Positions 1 to 9,418 of a DNA stretch of 36,749 bases are shown here, piece after piece. Position 1 is the stretch's first letter. Each line of letters opens with the position of its first letter. The translations under genes and the position numbers were made by a program. Origin of the DNA: Anncaliia algerae PRA339 (lineage: Eukaryota; Microsporidia; Tubulinosematidae); the NCBI GenBank assembly GCA_000385875.2, contig KK365136.1, positions 203,109-239,857 of the forward strand. Direction: 5' to 3'. A model generated the notes under the pieces. It made no database searches and was not told the origin of the DNA. It saw only the letters and a program-made list of their open reading frames with translations.

Positions 1-1003
1 AAATATAAACTTTTTACTTTAATTAAATCTTTACTAAAATGTTGGAAACTCATATTTTATCTAAAAATTCCCTTTTATCTTTTAGTTTCCCTCCATCTAA
101 ATTCGTTTTGTAATTTAATTAATCTATAATAAGAAACTAATAATATAATTTGGATCTTTGTTGTAGTCGATTCTAGACAATAATTTTAAAGAAAACAAAC
201 ATAAAAAATAATACCACATTAAAACCTTGCTTCTTTTTACTACCTATAAATTACAGAGATTTACTCTCTTAATCGGTTTAATATAAATTATCGGCATTCT
301 TTCTTTTGGAAATACTTGAATTGATTTATACAATCTAATTTTGTATGTTTTGAATTGTAAAACAACTGTTTAAAATATCATACCATCTTAATTTTTTTTC
401 ACATAAATTTAAAAGAATATAAATTCTCCAGAATATCTTTTATAAGACAATATTTGTACAAAAATAAATTAGTATATAAATAGTAAACAACAGCACTTTT
501 TATTTGGATTATTGTCATAGAATTACAAAGCTTCAACGTGTTTGTTGAAAATAAATTAAAAAATGGAGAAAAAATAAATATATTTGCAAACTGTTTTGGG
601 AAAAAATTTAGGGTCAGAGCTAAGAAAACCTTTGAAAAAAATTCTTTCAAAAAACACATTTATTTTTTGTATTATTGTTACAATATTAAATATTTTAAAA
701 AATATAGTATATAAACAAAATATTGTAACTGGACCCCAAACTATGAATAAAAGTTATGAAAGTAAATATTTTATTAAAAATATAATTGAAAGTTACTTCA
801 GCACAGGGAAGATACCCTTGGGTTGTAACAATTATATAATAAAATCATACTCCCTTTCAAGTAATTTATGTCATGTATAGTTTAAAATCCTTTGAAGTAA
901 AAATAAAAGATTGATTTATCGAGAAAAAAGTTCAAAAGATCATGAAAAAAACTATTTAGAAGAATGCTTGAAACTTATTGCATATTAAAAAGGTTTTTAT
1001 TAT
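1..1003. other. Gene-poor AT-rich left edge
   Basis: No convincing gene was found here. The longest open frames (about 584-880 on plus and 399-659 on minus) overlap each other on opposite strands. The plus one opens with TTG rather than ATG, and neither resembles a family I recognise. I see no tRNA or long tandem repeat. The stretch ends at the left target-site copy of a solo LTR. Confidence 0.5.
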
Positions 1004-1205
1004 TGTGGTATGCCCGGAACACTTTGTTTTGTAAGTGTTTGAGGTATAGGGCTTTAGCCTCCTTCCCTATAACTTTGGGCTTATATATATTTTTATTGGT
1101 TTTATTAAAATTTAAGGAAACCATAATATATTTAATTTTTCGAATATATATTTTTATTGCCCGATCATTTTGACGGGGAAATAATAATGTTATTGTTTTC
1201 TAACA
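1004..1205 (+). mobile_element. Solo LTR, family A, copy 1
   Basis: This 202-bp sequence begins TGTGGTATGCCCGG and ends TTTTCTAACA, so it has the TG...CA ends of a long terminal repeat. It is flanked by a perfect 5-bp target-site duplication, ATTAT at 999-1003 and 1206-1210. The same sequence recurs in inverted orientation at 26892-27089 with its own, different 5-bp duplication. No gag-pol internal region lies beside it, so it is a solo LTR left by LTR-LTR recombination. Known biology: 5-bp duplications and TG/CA ends are typical of Ty3/gypsy and Ty1/copia elements, and Ty3/gypsy elements are known from microsporidia. The family assignment is inference. A 69-codon open frame at 964-1173 is simply the LTR read through. 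Confidence 0.85.
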
Positions 1206-1210
1206 ATTAT

Positions 1211-3216
1211 ATATTTTAAATGCAAATATCAGATGAAATTAATGTTTATATCCGTCATAAAGAGATGGGCAGAGGATATTCAAAATTCCTATTTATATAT
1301 GTTGGTAAATTCATAATTATTTAAATAAATGTATAATATTTACAAATAGAGATAGAAATTAATTAAAGATAATCAATCATGAATATTTATAAAAGAAAGA
1401 TTAAATATTTACGAAATATTTGTTAAAGTTAACAAATGATAACTGTTACTTTATATTGTTACTGCTTTTTAAAGTTTTATTCATTAAAGCTTCTTTTGCA
1501 ATATAGCTTTTCAGCCTTACAGCTGAAGTTTATGTATATTAATGAACAAATATTTACTTCATATCTTTAATTTAACCTGTTTTTATCTTCCTTGAACTTT
1601 ATTGCATTTGTTCCTTTTCTTTCTTCCGTGCTTCCTTAGGGTATTTATAGAGAAATAATTAAATAATTTCTTTTTGTAAATACAAGATTTATATCTTATT
1701 AAGGCAAAATATTTTTAATTAAAAATTTACACTTATGGCATGATTATAAGGCTCTAGTTTTTTATTTATTTTTTTTTTTAAATCATGGCAAAAATAAAGG
1801 GTAAATAGAGAAGGATTTTGCATTTTAAAAAATAGTAAGCAACGAAATCATTTAAATTTAATAAAATGTTCAAAGCTTCAACAATGAAGAAAATTAAATT
1901 TTCATATGTTTTATTTTTTCTAAGGCAGAAATCAATAAAAATATTCTAACCATGCAATATGCAGTAAAAAACTTTTAAAAATAGTTCAATATAAAATTTA
2001 TAAATTGTTGAATCGAGTTATTGTTAATCATTCGGAAAAAATACTTTATAAAAATTGTTAAAATACTCCATAAAAGTTCTCTATCCGAATCCTTAAGGAT
2101 ATGATGTGCAAATCTTTAAGAAGGATATAAAATATTTTATTTAAATAAGACATAGGTGCAAATTTTAATCATAAATTAAGAGATATGAGATATTTTGTAA
2201 AATTTATTTTAAACTTAAAAACTTCTAAGGTTTTAAAAATTCTAATATTTTAATATATTAACAATTAGGATCGGATCCTTTTATATTAGAAACATTATGA
2301 TTCCATCCTGGAAGAAGAATAGAATCTTATAGTAAGAAAGTCTCGTTGTTTAAATAAAGTAATATCACAAAAATTTATATTCACTTGAACTTTGATATGA
2401 AAAATTTTTTTACGCAAAAAAAAAACACAACAATATTTTCTATTGCCTTGCAATACAACTACTTATAGCTTTTAAATGTATTTTGCCCTGTTGGTTTGCT
2501 GTCAGCTAGAAATCAATATTTTTTGCAATTTACAATTTTTAGAAGAAATAAAAACAACATTTTATGTTGCTTTTTTTGCAAAATATTTTATATTTGTTGT
2601 GTAACAGCATTTTTCAGTTGAAGGTAGTTGCCAACATTTCCTTTAATGGGAGCTTATTAGGTTTTTATAAGTATTTCTATACATAAAAATTATTAAATAT
2701 TTAATAAAATTAATTAACTCATGAAAGAAATTAATGAATTAAATAAAAGTGATAGTAGTACTTTAAAACTTATGGGCTTTTATAAAATTATCAATTTTTT
2801 ATCTTTAACAATTTTCTATTTCTTCTCTTTCAAAAAGAAGAGCTTATAAAAATAAGCTGAATTTTAAAAAAACTTTTTAAGATTTTTAATATTCCATCTT
2901 ATCAAAAGGTAATTTTTATATCTTGCGAAGCATATATAACGGCGACAATTTTAAGTAATCCAATTTGAGTTTATTATTTAACACTAATGCAAATGGTCTA
3001 ATTTTATGGAAAAAGAAGATTATAGATTTTGCATCATGTGTAACACAAGTCATTAAATATGATTATGTTATTTTTTAAATTTTTTATTGCCATCTAAAAA
3101 ATTTTTAAAAGATATTTTTTTAATCAATTGTTAATTAATATTTTTTATCATAATTTATATTATTTATTTAAGATAATAATTATAAGCAAATTATAATATA
3201 ATAATTCTATTGACCC
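1211..3216. other. Gene-free AT-rich spacer
   Basis: About 2 kb without a credible open frame on either strand. It holds A/T runs and scattered short inverted repeats, for example an ACACAACA motif near 2425 and its complement near 2597. No transposase motif, tRNA or rRNA was recognised. Confidence 0.5.
3214..3216 (+). promoter_or_regulatory. CCC start-site motif, CysRS
   Basis: CCC directly abuts the ATG (GACCCATG). Microsporidian genes often carry a CCC- or GGG-type signal just upstream of the start codon, linked to transcription initiation. The motif stands out in a nearly pure A/T upstream region and supports the chosen start. Confidence 0.6.
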
Positions 3217-4704
3217 ATGTCAGAAAAAGAATGGAAACAGCCAATACCAGATAAACCAGTATTGAAGTTTTTTAATTCAATTACAAAAAGAAAGGATGAA
3301 TTTATAGCTAAGAAAGACAATAAAATTAAATGGTATGCTTGTGGACCAACAGTATATGATTCTGCGCACATTGGTCATGCAAGAACATACATCTCATTTG
3401 ATATCATAAGAAGTGTCTTAGAGAATTACTTTGGTTATGATGTAAATTATACTATGAATATAACAGACATTGATGATAAGATAATTAAGAAAGCTAATGA
3501 AGAAGGAGTAAAGGATACAAGAATTATCACTAAAAAATATGAGCATGAATTCTTTGAGGATTTGAAAGCCTTAAACGTAAAGTATCCCACATTTGTTACA
3601 AGAGTAACTGATTATTTAGAAAAAATTAATTTATTTATTGAGGAACTGGAAAGCAAAGGATATGCTTATGAATCCAATGGAAGTGTTTATTTTGATTTAC
3701 AAAAGTATAAAACTAAATTTAAGTATCCAATTTTTGTTCCTGCGGGTGCAATCGATGAAAGTGAAACTGATACTGAGAAAAAGAATAAAACAGATTTTGT
3801 TTTATGGAAAAAGGCCAAGGAAAATGAACCCAGTTATCCTTCTAAGTGGGGAGAAGGAAGGCCAGGATGGCATATAGAATGTTCTGTGATGGCAAGTGAT
3901 ATTTTAGGAGAATTAGATATTCATTCAGGTGGTATTGATTTAGCATTTCCTCATCATGAGAATGAAATAATCCAAAGTCAGTCATACTTGGATTGTAAAC
4001 AATGGGTTAATTATTTTTTACACACTGGTCATTTGCATATACAAGGATGTAAAATGTCTAAGTCATTAAAGAATTTTATAACAATTAAAGATATGCTTAA
4101 AGATTACACTCCACGTGAAATAAGAATGCTATTTTTAATACATAATTGGAATACTGATATGGAATACAGTGTAGATGCAATGGAGTACTCTAAAAAGGTA
4201 GAACAAAAGATTATTAATTTTATTAGCACAATTGAATCAAGAATTAAAAATTATTCTGATATTTTAGAACATTCTTTCTCAAGGTTAGTGATTACTGATA
4301 ATAATGAAGCAATGAAGGTGTTAGAGGATACTCAGTCTCAGATTCATGTATCTCTTTGCAATAACATTGATACACAAAAGAGCATTAATGCTTTATTAGA
4401 ATTAATTAACTTTGTTAATAAAAGAAGTGATATTGCAAAGAATGAATTAATTTTAATATCAGAATATGTTAAGAAATTATTAAAAGTATTTGGAATAGTA
4501 TTTTCTGAGGAGAAGCTTAAAGGAAGTGATACTAAATTATCTGAATTATTGTGTAACTTTAGAAATGAAGTGAGGTTAATAGCAAAGAAAAATAAGAATT
4601 TGGATTTATTAAAATTATGTGATGAAGTTAGAAATAATTTAAAGGAAATGAATTTTATAATTGAAGATGATGGAACAAAATCAATTATAAGAGAGAAATT
4701 ATAA
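3217..4704 (+). CDS. Cysteinyl-tRNA synthetase
   Basis: A 495-residue class I aminoacyl-tRNA synthetase that charges tRNA-Cys with cysteine in the cytosol. Visible signatures are the HIGH motif (HIGH, residues 51-54, preceded by GPTVYDSA) and the KMSKS motif (residues 279-283). The family's zinc-binding set appears as Cys42, Cys222 (WHIECS), His246 and Glu250 (PHHENE). The length is close to bacterial CysRS and shorter than animal or yeast enzymes, as expected in a reduced genome. The start is an ATG directly preceded by CCC. The stop lies 39 bases before the left target-site copy of the Merlin element, so the insertion sits in the 3' flank and does not break the gene. It is the only gene in the first 4.7 kb. 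Confidence 0.97.
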   Translation: MSEKEWKQPIPDKPVLKFFNSITKRKDEFIAKKDNKIKWYACGPTVYDSAHIGHARTYISFDIIRSVLENYFGYDVNYTMNITDIDDKIIKKANEEGVKDTRIITKKYEHEFFEDLKALNVKYPTFVTRVTDYLEKINLFIEELESKGYAYESNGSVYFDLQKYKTKFKYPIFVPAGAIDESETDTEKKNKTDFVLWKKAKENEPSYPSKWGEGRPGWHIECSVMASDILGELDIHSGGIDLAFPHHENEIIQSQSYLDCKQWVNYFLHTGHLHIQGCKMSKSLKNFITIKDMLKDYTPREIRMLFLIHNWNTDMEYSVDAMEYSKKVEQKIINFISTIESRIKNYSDILEHSFSRLVITDNNEAMKVLEDTQSQIHVSLCNNIDTQKSINALLELINFVNKRSDIAKNELILISEYVKKLLKVFGIVFSEEKLKGSDTKLSELLCNFRNEVRLIAKKNKNLDLLKLCDEVRNNLKEMNFIIEDDGTKSIIREKL

Positions 4705-4743
4705 TTAAATTCTGATTTTTATTTTAAAAATTTAATTTAAAAA

Positions 4744-4751
4744 ATATTTTC
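4744..4751. repeat. Target-site duplication, left
   Basis: ATATTTTC, repeated exactly at 5780-5787 on the other side of the Merlin element. Duplications of 8-9 bp are the norm for Merlin/IS1016-type insertions. Confidence 0.9.
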
Positions 4752-4793
4752 GGTAAATGTCTGGTATACGTACAAGTACGAATCCCTGTTTTG
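4752..4793 (+). repeat. Merlin left terminal inverted repeat
   Basis: A 42-bp arm beginning GGTAAATGTCTGG and ending CCCTGTTTTG. It pairs with 5738-5779 at 37 of 42 positions. Confidence 0.93.
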
Positions 4794-4816
4794 TGTTTTT
4801 TTATTTTTGAAAAAAT

Positions 4817-5707
4817 ATGATAATTGTTAACAAGCCTCTTTTTATGAATCATAGAGACTTGGTGATGCTAACCAAAAATTATGAGAGCACAATTGAATGG
4901 TTAATGACAAACAATTACATACCATCTTACGCTTTGTGCAGCAGCTGTGATGACAAAGAAATGAAATTAGAAAACAATAAAAATATTAAAAGATGGAGGT
5001 GTTCTAAGTGTGGACAGGTCTCATCTATATTTAAAAATACAATATTAGAAAATTTAAAAATTAGCTTAAGCAATATTATTGATTTGATATATTTTTGGTC
5101 GATTGACCTTACACAAAATAAAAGTGCTTTTGAAACAGATAATATTTGTCGTGATACAGTTTCCAAATGGTATCATAAATTGAGTCTTCAAACATTTTTT
5201 ATCATGAAAGAAACACAAGCAAACAAGATAGGAGGAATAGGCCATATTGTTGAAGTAGATGAATCTAAATTCAGCAAAAGAAAATACAATATTGGAAGAC
5301 TTAATCGTTCGCCATGGATTGTAGGAGGAGTTGATATTCATACTGGTGAAATGTTTTTTGTTGAAGTTATAAACAGAAATCAACACACTTTGAGAAATAT
5401 TTTATTAGAAAAAGTACACCTAGGAACCACAATAGTGACTGATTGCTGGAATGGATATTTAAATTTAGAGTCTTTAGGATATATACATTTAACAGTGAAT
5501 CATTCGGAAAACTTTGTCGATCCCACAACAGGGGCAAATACACAAGTGATTGAGAATAGGTGGAGTATTTTTAAAAGAAAAATAAGGTCGCGCTTCATTA
5601 CCTCAAAATCTGATTTTTCTTTGATTTTTTCGGAATTTATGTTTAAACTGAAATTTAAGACTCATGCCTTTATTAAAATTATGGAAAACTTAAATAAATT
5701 TAATTAA
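4817..5707 (+). CDS. Merlin (DDE_Tnp_IS1595/ISXO2-like) transposase
   Basis: A 296-residue transposase expected to cut out and re-insert the surrounding element in the nucleus. The N-terminal part has a zinc ribbon (Cys41, Cys44, Cys62, Cys65; WRCSKC) followed by a helical segment. The catalytic DDE core reads Asp148 (VEVDESKF), Asp209 (TDCWNGY) and Glu246 (VIENRWS), each in the context typical of the ISXO2/IS1595 family. The HLTVNHSENFVDP block before the last acidic residue is also characteristic. The frame is unbroken and lies wholly between the inverted repeats. It starts at an ATG 23 bases inside the left repeat and stops 30 bases before the right one. Family membership is firm; activity is inferred. 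Confidence 0.95.
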   Translation: MIIVNKPLFMNHRDLVMLTKNYESTIEWLMTNNYIPSYALCSSCDDKEMKLENNKNIKRWRCSKCGQVSSIFKNTILENLKISLSNIIDLIYFWSIDLTQNKSAFETDNICRDTVSKWYHKLSLQTFFIMKETQANKIGGIGHIVEVDESKFSKRKYNIGRLNRSPWIVGGVDIHTGEMFFVEVINRNQHTLRNILLEKVHLGTTIVTDCWNGYLNLESLGYIHLTVNHSENFVDPTTGANTQVIENRWSIFKRKIRSRFITSKSDFSLIFSEFMFKLKFKTHAFIKIMENLNKFN

Positions 5708-5737
5708 GGATTTATTTTTTTAAAATATTAAAAAATG

Positions 5738-5779
5738 CAAAACAGGGATTCGTACTTGTACGTATTCCAGACACCAGCC
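5738..5779 (-). repeat. Merlin right terminal inverted repeat
   Basis: Inverted partner of 4752-4793. Read on the minus strand it begins GGCTGGTGTCTGG. It is immediately followed by the second ATATTTTC copy at 5780-5787. Confidence 0.93.
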
Positions 5780-5914
5780 ATATTTTCTTTTATTACACGT
5801 GTGTTTGTTAAATTTTCATGACACATCAAAAATTATTTTTAAATTGAACATTTAAACATTTAAAGAACAAAATAATTTTTTATTTTTATAAAGTATTTAT
5901 TGGTTTATGCATAA

Positions 5915-6124
5915 ATGGATCAGGAAGTAATGGATGGTATTGTCATTTCATACACAAAAATACTTCAGGAGATCAAATCAATAAAGCAGCAGGTAAATAG
6001 GATATTATTAAAATTAGAAAATAAGGAAAAAATCAAAAATAAAGCTGAGAAGAATAATGAACCAATAAGAAATTTTAATGAAGGATTAAACCAAGAGTTT
6101 TTTAAATCTTTAGAAAATGAATAA
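5915..6124 (+). CDS. Small coiled-coil protein, unknown
   Basis: An ATG-started frame of 69 codons. The protein is strongly charged. Residues from about 10 to 45 are a predicted helix with heptad-like hydrophobic spacing (ILQEIKSIKQQV, ILLKLENK), followed by a Lys/Asn-rich linker and a short acidic tail. I do not recognise the family. The size and helix would fit a small subunit of a larger complex such as a kinetochore or Mediator component, but nothing in the sequence decides this. It converges on the trehalase gene, with only 12 bases between the two stop codons. That tight convergent spacing, together with the charged helical composition, favours a real gene over a chance frame. Confidence 0.5.
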   Translation: MDQEVMDGIVISYTKILQEIKSIKQQVNRILLKLENKEKIKNKAEKNNEPIRNFNEGLNQEFFKSLENE

Positions 6125-6136
6125 ATAACCTGAATA

Positions 6137-7933
6137 TTAATTCTCTTCAATTTTCTGCATTAAATACTCTAAAATTGAATAATAAGATTGACAATGATCA
6201 GTTTCACTGATTAAATCATCACCAAACCATTCAATTAACTTCAATAAAGCACCATTTGTCCAACCAAATCCACACTGTGGTGCATACTCACCACCAAACC
6301 CAGTTTTACCGGGGCAAGTGACATTATATTTTTCAAAAAATTCTTTACACTCATTATAACCTCCCAATGCAGCCCTAAAAAAAGACCTAGCGCAATGTAA
6401 TGCCATCTCTCTTTCATTTATTTTTAGCAAATATGAAATAAAAGTGTGTTGATGTGGTGCCCAAGCATTAGGAAAATCCCATTGTTGCTCGGTTGGTATG
6501 TCCTGGTAGCCACTGGCAGGTATTCCTCCTGGGTATGAAAACAATTCTTTATGATATTTCAACAAAATTTTATATTTGTTTACAGGGGCAGTTACTCCCC
6601 AAAGTAATGGTTCAACATTAGAAAAGTAAAACCTCCAGTTTACAAAATCTTTTGTTGCCAGGTTATAATCCATCCAAGTTTCTTCAGTTTCATTCCACAA
6701 AATTTCATTAATAGCCCTTTCTCTCTTCAAAGCCCGTTCTTTAAAAATATTTGATTCCTCTAAATTTCCTTTTTCTTTCAGTAATTCAGAAATAATATTT
6801 TCATTTCTAAACATAATTGCATTTAATTCTGCTGGTATTTGCTCATAAGTTGAAATTGAATACAATTCATGACCATCAGTTTCCCATTTAGTAGAAAAAT
6901 CTAATCCTGACTCTGTTGCACTTTTAATGTTGCTATAAATCATATAATGAGATCTCAAACGGTCTGATTTATAAAGTGATACATCCTCATTAAATGATTC
7001 AGGCCTAGGATAATCTGAATCAACTTTATACAAGCATAATGAATATGCTTCATTCATACCATCTAATTCCATTGACCTGTATTTTATAAAGAAATTATAT
7101 TCTTCTATTGCCATGTCTAATCCTTCATTTAATACTAAATCCTTAAATTTTTCCTTATTATAATTGTAAAGTGTAAGTAGCATTAATGGAAAATAGGGTG
7201 GTTGTGTTCTGTGTGCATAATATTTTCTGATTCCGTTGGGAATAAATCCAAAATTCTTAATGAGAAAAATAAAGTTTTCAATAACATTTGATGCTGATAA
7301 TTCCATGTTGCAAGCAAGTAATCCTTCTAATATCCAATAAGTATCCCAGTAATAATATTCTCTAAACCTACCTCCTGGAACATAGAATGGATGTGGAATA
7401 TCAATCAATGTAGATACACTAGTTGGAGTACATTGTTTTCTTCTTCTATACAATTTTTTCCATTTTTCATTAATTTCGTTGGTAATCTCTTTTAGTTGTT
7501 GATTGGTTAATTTATCAATTAAACATAATTTCTCCTTAAAATCCTCAGGAACAGCCTCTTCTAAATCATAGCCTACTTCACAAAAATGTTTGTCAATGAA
7601 GGATTTTAATATGCATAATCTTTTTTCTCTCTTGATTCTTTCCAATTTCTTTCTTTTTTTGCCCTTTACCCTAGAACCCACAGTAAGAGTGTTGATATTA
7701 TATGCAATAATCTCATTCATTCTTCTGGAAGAAAGACCTTCTAAGCTAATCAGTCCAAGATCCTCTTCAATTTTTCGAAATTCCCTTTTAATAATATTTA
7801 AACTATTTTTCATCGGTCTGTCCATAAAATCCTTTGAATCTACTGACGGAAGCAATAAATGAGCTGAAAGCATTAAATTAATATCAAAGTATTCTTTAAC
7901 ATTTTCAAAATAGTCCTTTTTTCTTGCGTGCAT
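6137..7933 (-). CDS. Trehalase (GH37), paralogue 1
   Basis: Hydrolyses trehalose to two glucoses; trehalose is a major spore sugar in microsporidia and its breakdown has been linked to germination. The 598-residue frame contains both family signatures, PGGRFREYYYWDTY (about 186-199) and QWDFPNAWAP (about 484-493). By family comparison the catalytic acid and base are Asp345 (SGLDFS) and Glu549 (FGGEYAPQ). The first real ATG is at 7933. The open frame runs on upstream to a TAG at 7991-7993 and encodes a hydrophobic stretch (FYWLIIRILILL), but with only a TTG and no ATG. As annotated it has no signal peptide, unlike paralogue 2. A very basic patch (KGKKRKKLERIKREKR, about residues 90-105) is unusual for this family. 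It is divergent from the UBA2-like gene across 276 bases. Confidence 0.93.
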   Translation of the reverse strand: MHARKKDYFENVKEYFDINLMLSAHLLLPSVDSKDFMDRPMKNSLNIIKREFRKIEEDLGLISLEGLSSRRMNEIIAYNINTLTVGSRVKGKKRKKLERIKREKRLCILKSFIDKHFCEVGYDLEEAVPEDFKEKLCLIDKLTNQQLKEITNEINEKWKKLYRRRKQCTPTSVSTLIDIPHPFYVPGGRFREYYYWDTYWILEGLLACNMELSASNVIENFIFLIKNFGFIPNGIRKYYAHRTQPPYFPLMLLTLYNYNKEKFKDLVLNEGLDMAIEEYNFFIKYRSMELDGMNEAYSLCLYKVDSDYPRPESFNEDVSLYKSDRLRSHYMIYSNIKSATESGLDFSTKWETDGHELYSISTYEQIPAELNAIMFRNENIISELLKEKGNLEESNIFKERALKRERAINEILWNETEETWMDYNLATKDFVNWRFYFSNVEPLLWGVTAPVNKYKILLKYHKELFSYPGGIPASGYQDIPTEQQWDFPNAWAPHQHTFISYLLKINEREMALHCARSFFRAALGGYNECKEFFEKYNVTCPGKTGFGGEYAPQCGFGWTNGALLKLIEWFGDDLISETDHCQSYYSILEYLMQKIEEN

Positions 7934-8209
7934 GACTCCAATTTTTAAAAGGATTAATATTCTTATAATTAACCAATAAAAATTCAAAAGCTATTTTTAT
8001 CTTTTTAATGGTAAATATTTATTATTGTAATATTTTATAAATTACTTAAATAATAGACATTAAATTAAAATATTTAATTAAATAAATTCAATATTTAATT
8101 TAATTATGATAATTTCTATGTAATTTTTTAAAGGAATAAATAAATGAACCAATAAATTCTCAACTGAATTATTAAAAATATTTATTTAAAATAAAATATT
8201 AAATATTTA

Positions 8210-9418
8210 ATGAGTGACAAATCAATATTAGTAATAGGTGCTGGTGGAATAGGTTGTGAATTAATTAAAGTTCTATATCTCAATAAAATTACAAGATTTA
8301 CTTTAGTAGATTATGATATTATTGAGTTAACAAATTTAAATAGACAATTTCTTTTTTCTGATATTGATATAAAAAAACACAAATCATCTGTTGCTTCAAC
8401 AAAATACAAGAAAATATCAGAAAACATTGAAATAAGAGCATTAATTCAAAACATAAATGAATTTGATTACTCATTTTTTAGACAGTTTGATGTTGTTTTT
8501 AACTGTTTAGATAATAATGAAGCAAGGAAATATGTTAATAAGAGATGTTTGCTGACAAATACTTTATTGATTGATGGTGGATCTACTGGATTTTTAGGAC
8601 AATCACTATATTTTGACTACCAAAATGAATGCTTTGATTGCATACCGGAGAAAATAAAAGAGGATATTCCTGTATGTACTATAAGGTCATATCCTACAGA
8701 ATTTAAACATTGCCTAGTATGGGCTAAGGAGGTATTCTTAGAAAAATTAAAGGAAAATTTAGAAATTGAAGAAATTTTGAAACAAAGTTTTCAAGAAACA
8801 CAAAATTCAGAATTTTTCAAGAATAAAGAAATTGGAGAAAAAATTAAAATTATTAAGGAAAATATCTCCACATTTAACAAAAAAGAGATTATTTTTGATA
8901 AAGATAATATTTGTTGCATGAACTTAGTGTATTATTCTGCATTAATTAGAGCAAAATATTTTAACATCGAACCAAATTCTTTTTTTGAGTCACAATCAAT
9001 TATAGGTAATATTATACCCTCTATTTGTACTACCAATGCAATAGTAGCTTCCTTTATGTATTTATCATACATAAAAAAGAGAAATTTCTATATTTTTAAT
9101 AAAAAAAAGTTTCTCATGACTGAACCTGCAGAAAAAAACCCACTTTGTTCTTTTTGTAGCAAAAGAATTTTTATATTAAAAAGAAAACAAGAATTTCATT
9201 TTAAAGAGCTTTTCAATGTTTTATCTAAACATCTGAAACAAATTGAATCAGTCTATGACAATAATAATATTTATTTTAACAAATATTTATCTAAAGATTT
9301 GAGTAAAGAAGTAAAAATAGAAAATAATTCATTCTTTTACGTTAAAGGAGAAGAAATAATTGTTATATATAACTTAATAATGGATAAAGAGACATCATTG
9401 GAGATAATATCTGAGTAA
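8210..9418 (+). CDS. UBA2-like SUMO-activating E1 subunit
   Basis: A 402-residue catalytic subunit of the heterodimeric E1 that adenylates SUMO and captures it as a thioester, normally with an Aos1 partner. The N-terminal Rossmann motif is GAGGIG (10-15), followed by DYDIIELTNLNRQFLF. The active cysteine is expected to be Cys156 in PVCTIRS, which matches the UBA2 GCTIR context and is followed by HCLVWAK. Two CxxC zinc pairs are visible (Cys141/144 and Cys313/316). GNIIPSICTTNAIVA is a close match to the UBA2 GNIIPAIATTNA segment. The C-terminal 80 residues look like a reduced ubiquitin-fold domain. The usual long C-terminal tail is absent, so the protein is much shorter than fungal or animal UBA2. 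UBA3 or UBA1-type E1s are less likely because of the CTIR context and domain order. Confidence 0.87.
   Translation: MSDKSILVIGAGGIGCELIKVLYLNKITRFTLVDYDIIELTNLNRQFLFSDIDIKKHKSSVASTKYKKISENIEIRALIQNINEFDYSFFRQFDVVFNCLDNNEARKYVNKRCLLTNTLLIDGGSTGFLGQSLYFDYQNECFDCIPEKIKEDIPVCTIRSYPTEFKHCLVWAKEVFLEKLKENLEIEEILKQSFQETQNSEFFKNKEIGEKIKIIKENISTFNKKEIIFDKDNICCMNLVYYSALIRAKYFNIEPNSFFESQSIIGNIIPSICTTNAIVASFMYLSYIKKRNFYIFNKKKFLMTEPAEKNPLCSFCSKRIFILKRKQEFHFKELFNVLSKHLKQIESVYDNNNIYFNKYLSKDLSKEVKIENNSFFYVKGEEIIVIYNLIMDKETSLEIISE

Larger units (their letters stand above)
4752..5779 (+). mobile_element. Complete Merlin/IS1016-type DNA transposon
   Basis: A 1028-bp element with every expected part: an 8-bp target duplication (ATATTTTC), terminal inverted repeats and one full-length transposase gene. 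The repeats span 4752-4793 and 5738-5779, 42 bp each. They begin with GG and match at 37 of 42 positions, the outermost mismatches lying at positions 3-6. Each contains the inner palindrome CGTACAAGTACG. Known biology: Merlin elements are the eukaryotic relatives of bacterial IS1016/IS1595 and have been reported in microsporidia. The open transposase frame, near-perfect ends and exact target duplication suggest recent insertion and possible activity (inference). Confidence 0.93.

Noticed and set aside
584-880. 98-codon open frame on plus and overlapping 86-codon frame on minus
   Set aside because: The plus frame opens with TTG rather than ATG. Composition is typical of random A/T sequence and no family resemblance is visible.
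964-1173. 69-codon hydrophobic frame
   Set aside because: It lies almost wholly within the solo LTR at 1004-1205, so its apparent coding content is LTR sequence.
2296-2390. Possible third family B LTR fragment (starts near CATCCTGGAAGAAG)
   Set aside because: The similarity is short and mostly A/T. There are no TG/CA boundaries and no target duplication.
4767-4789. T-arm-like CGAATCC motif suggesting a tRNA
   Set aside because: It is part of the Merlin inverted repeat and recurs at the other end. No cloverleaf can be formed.
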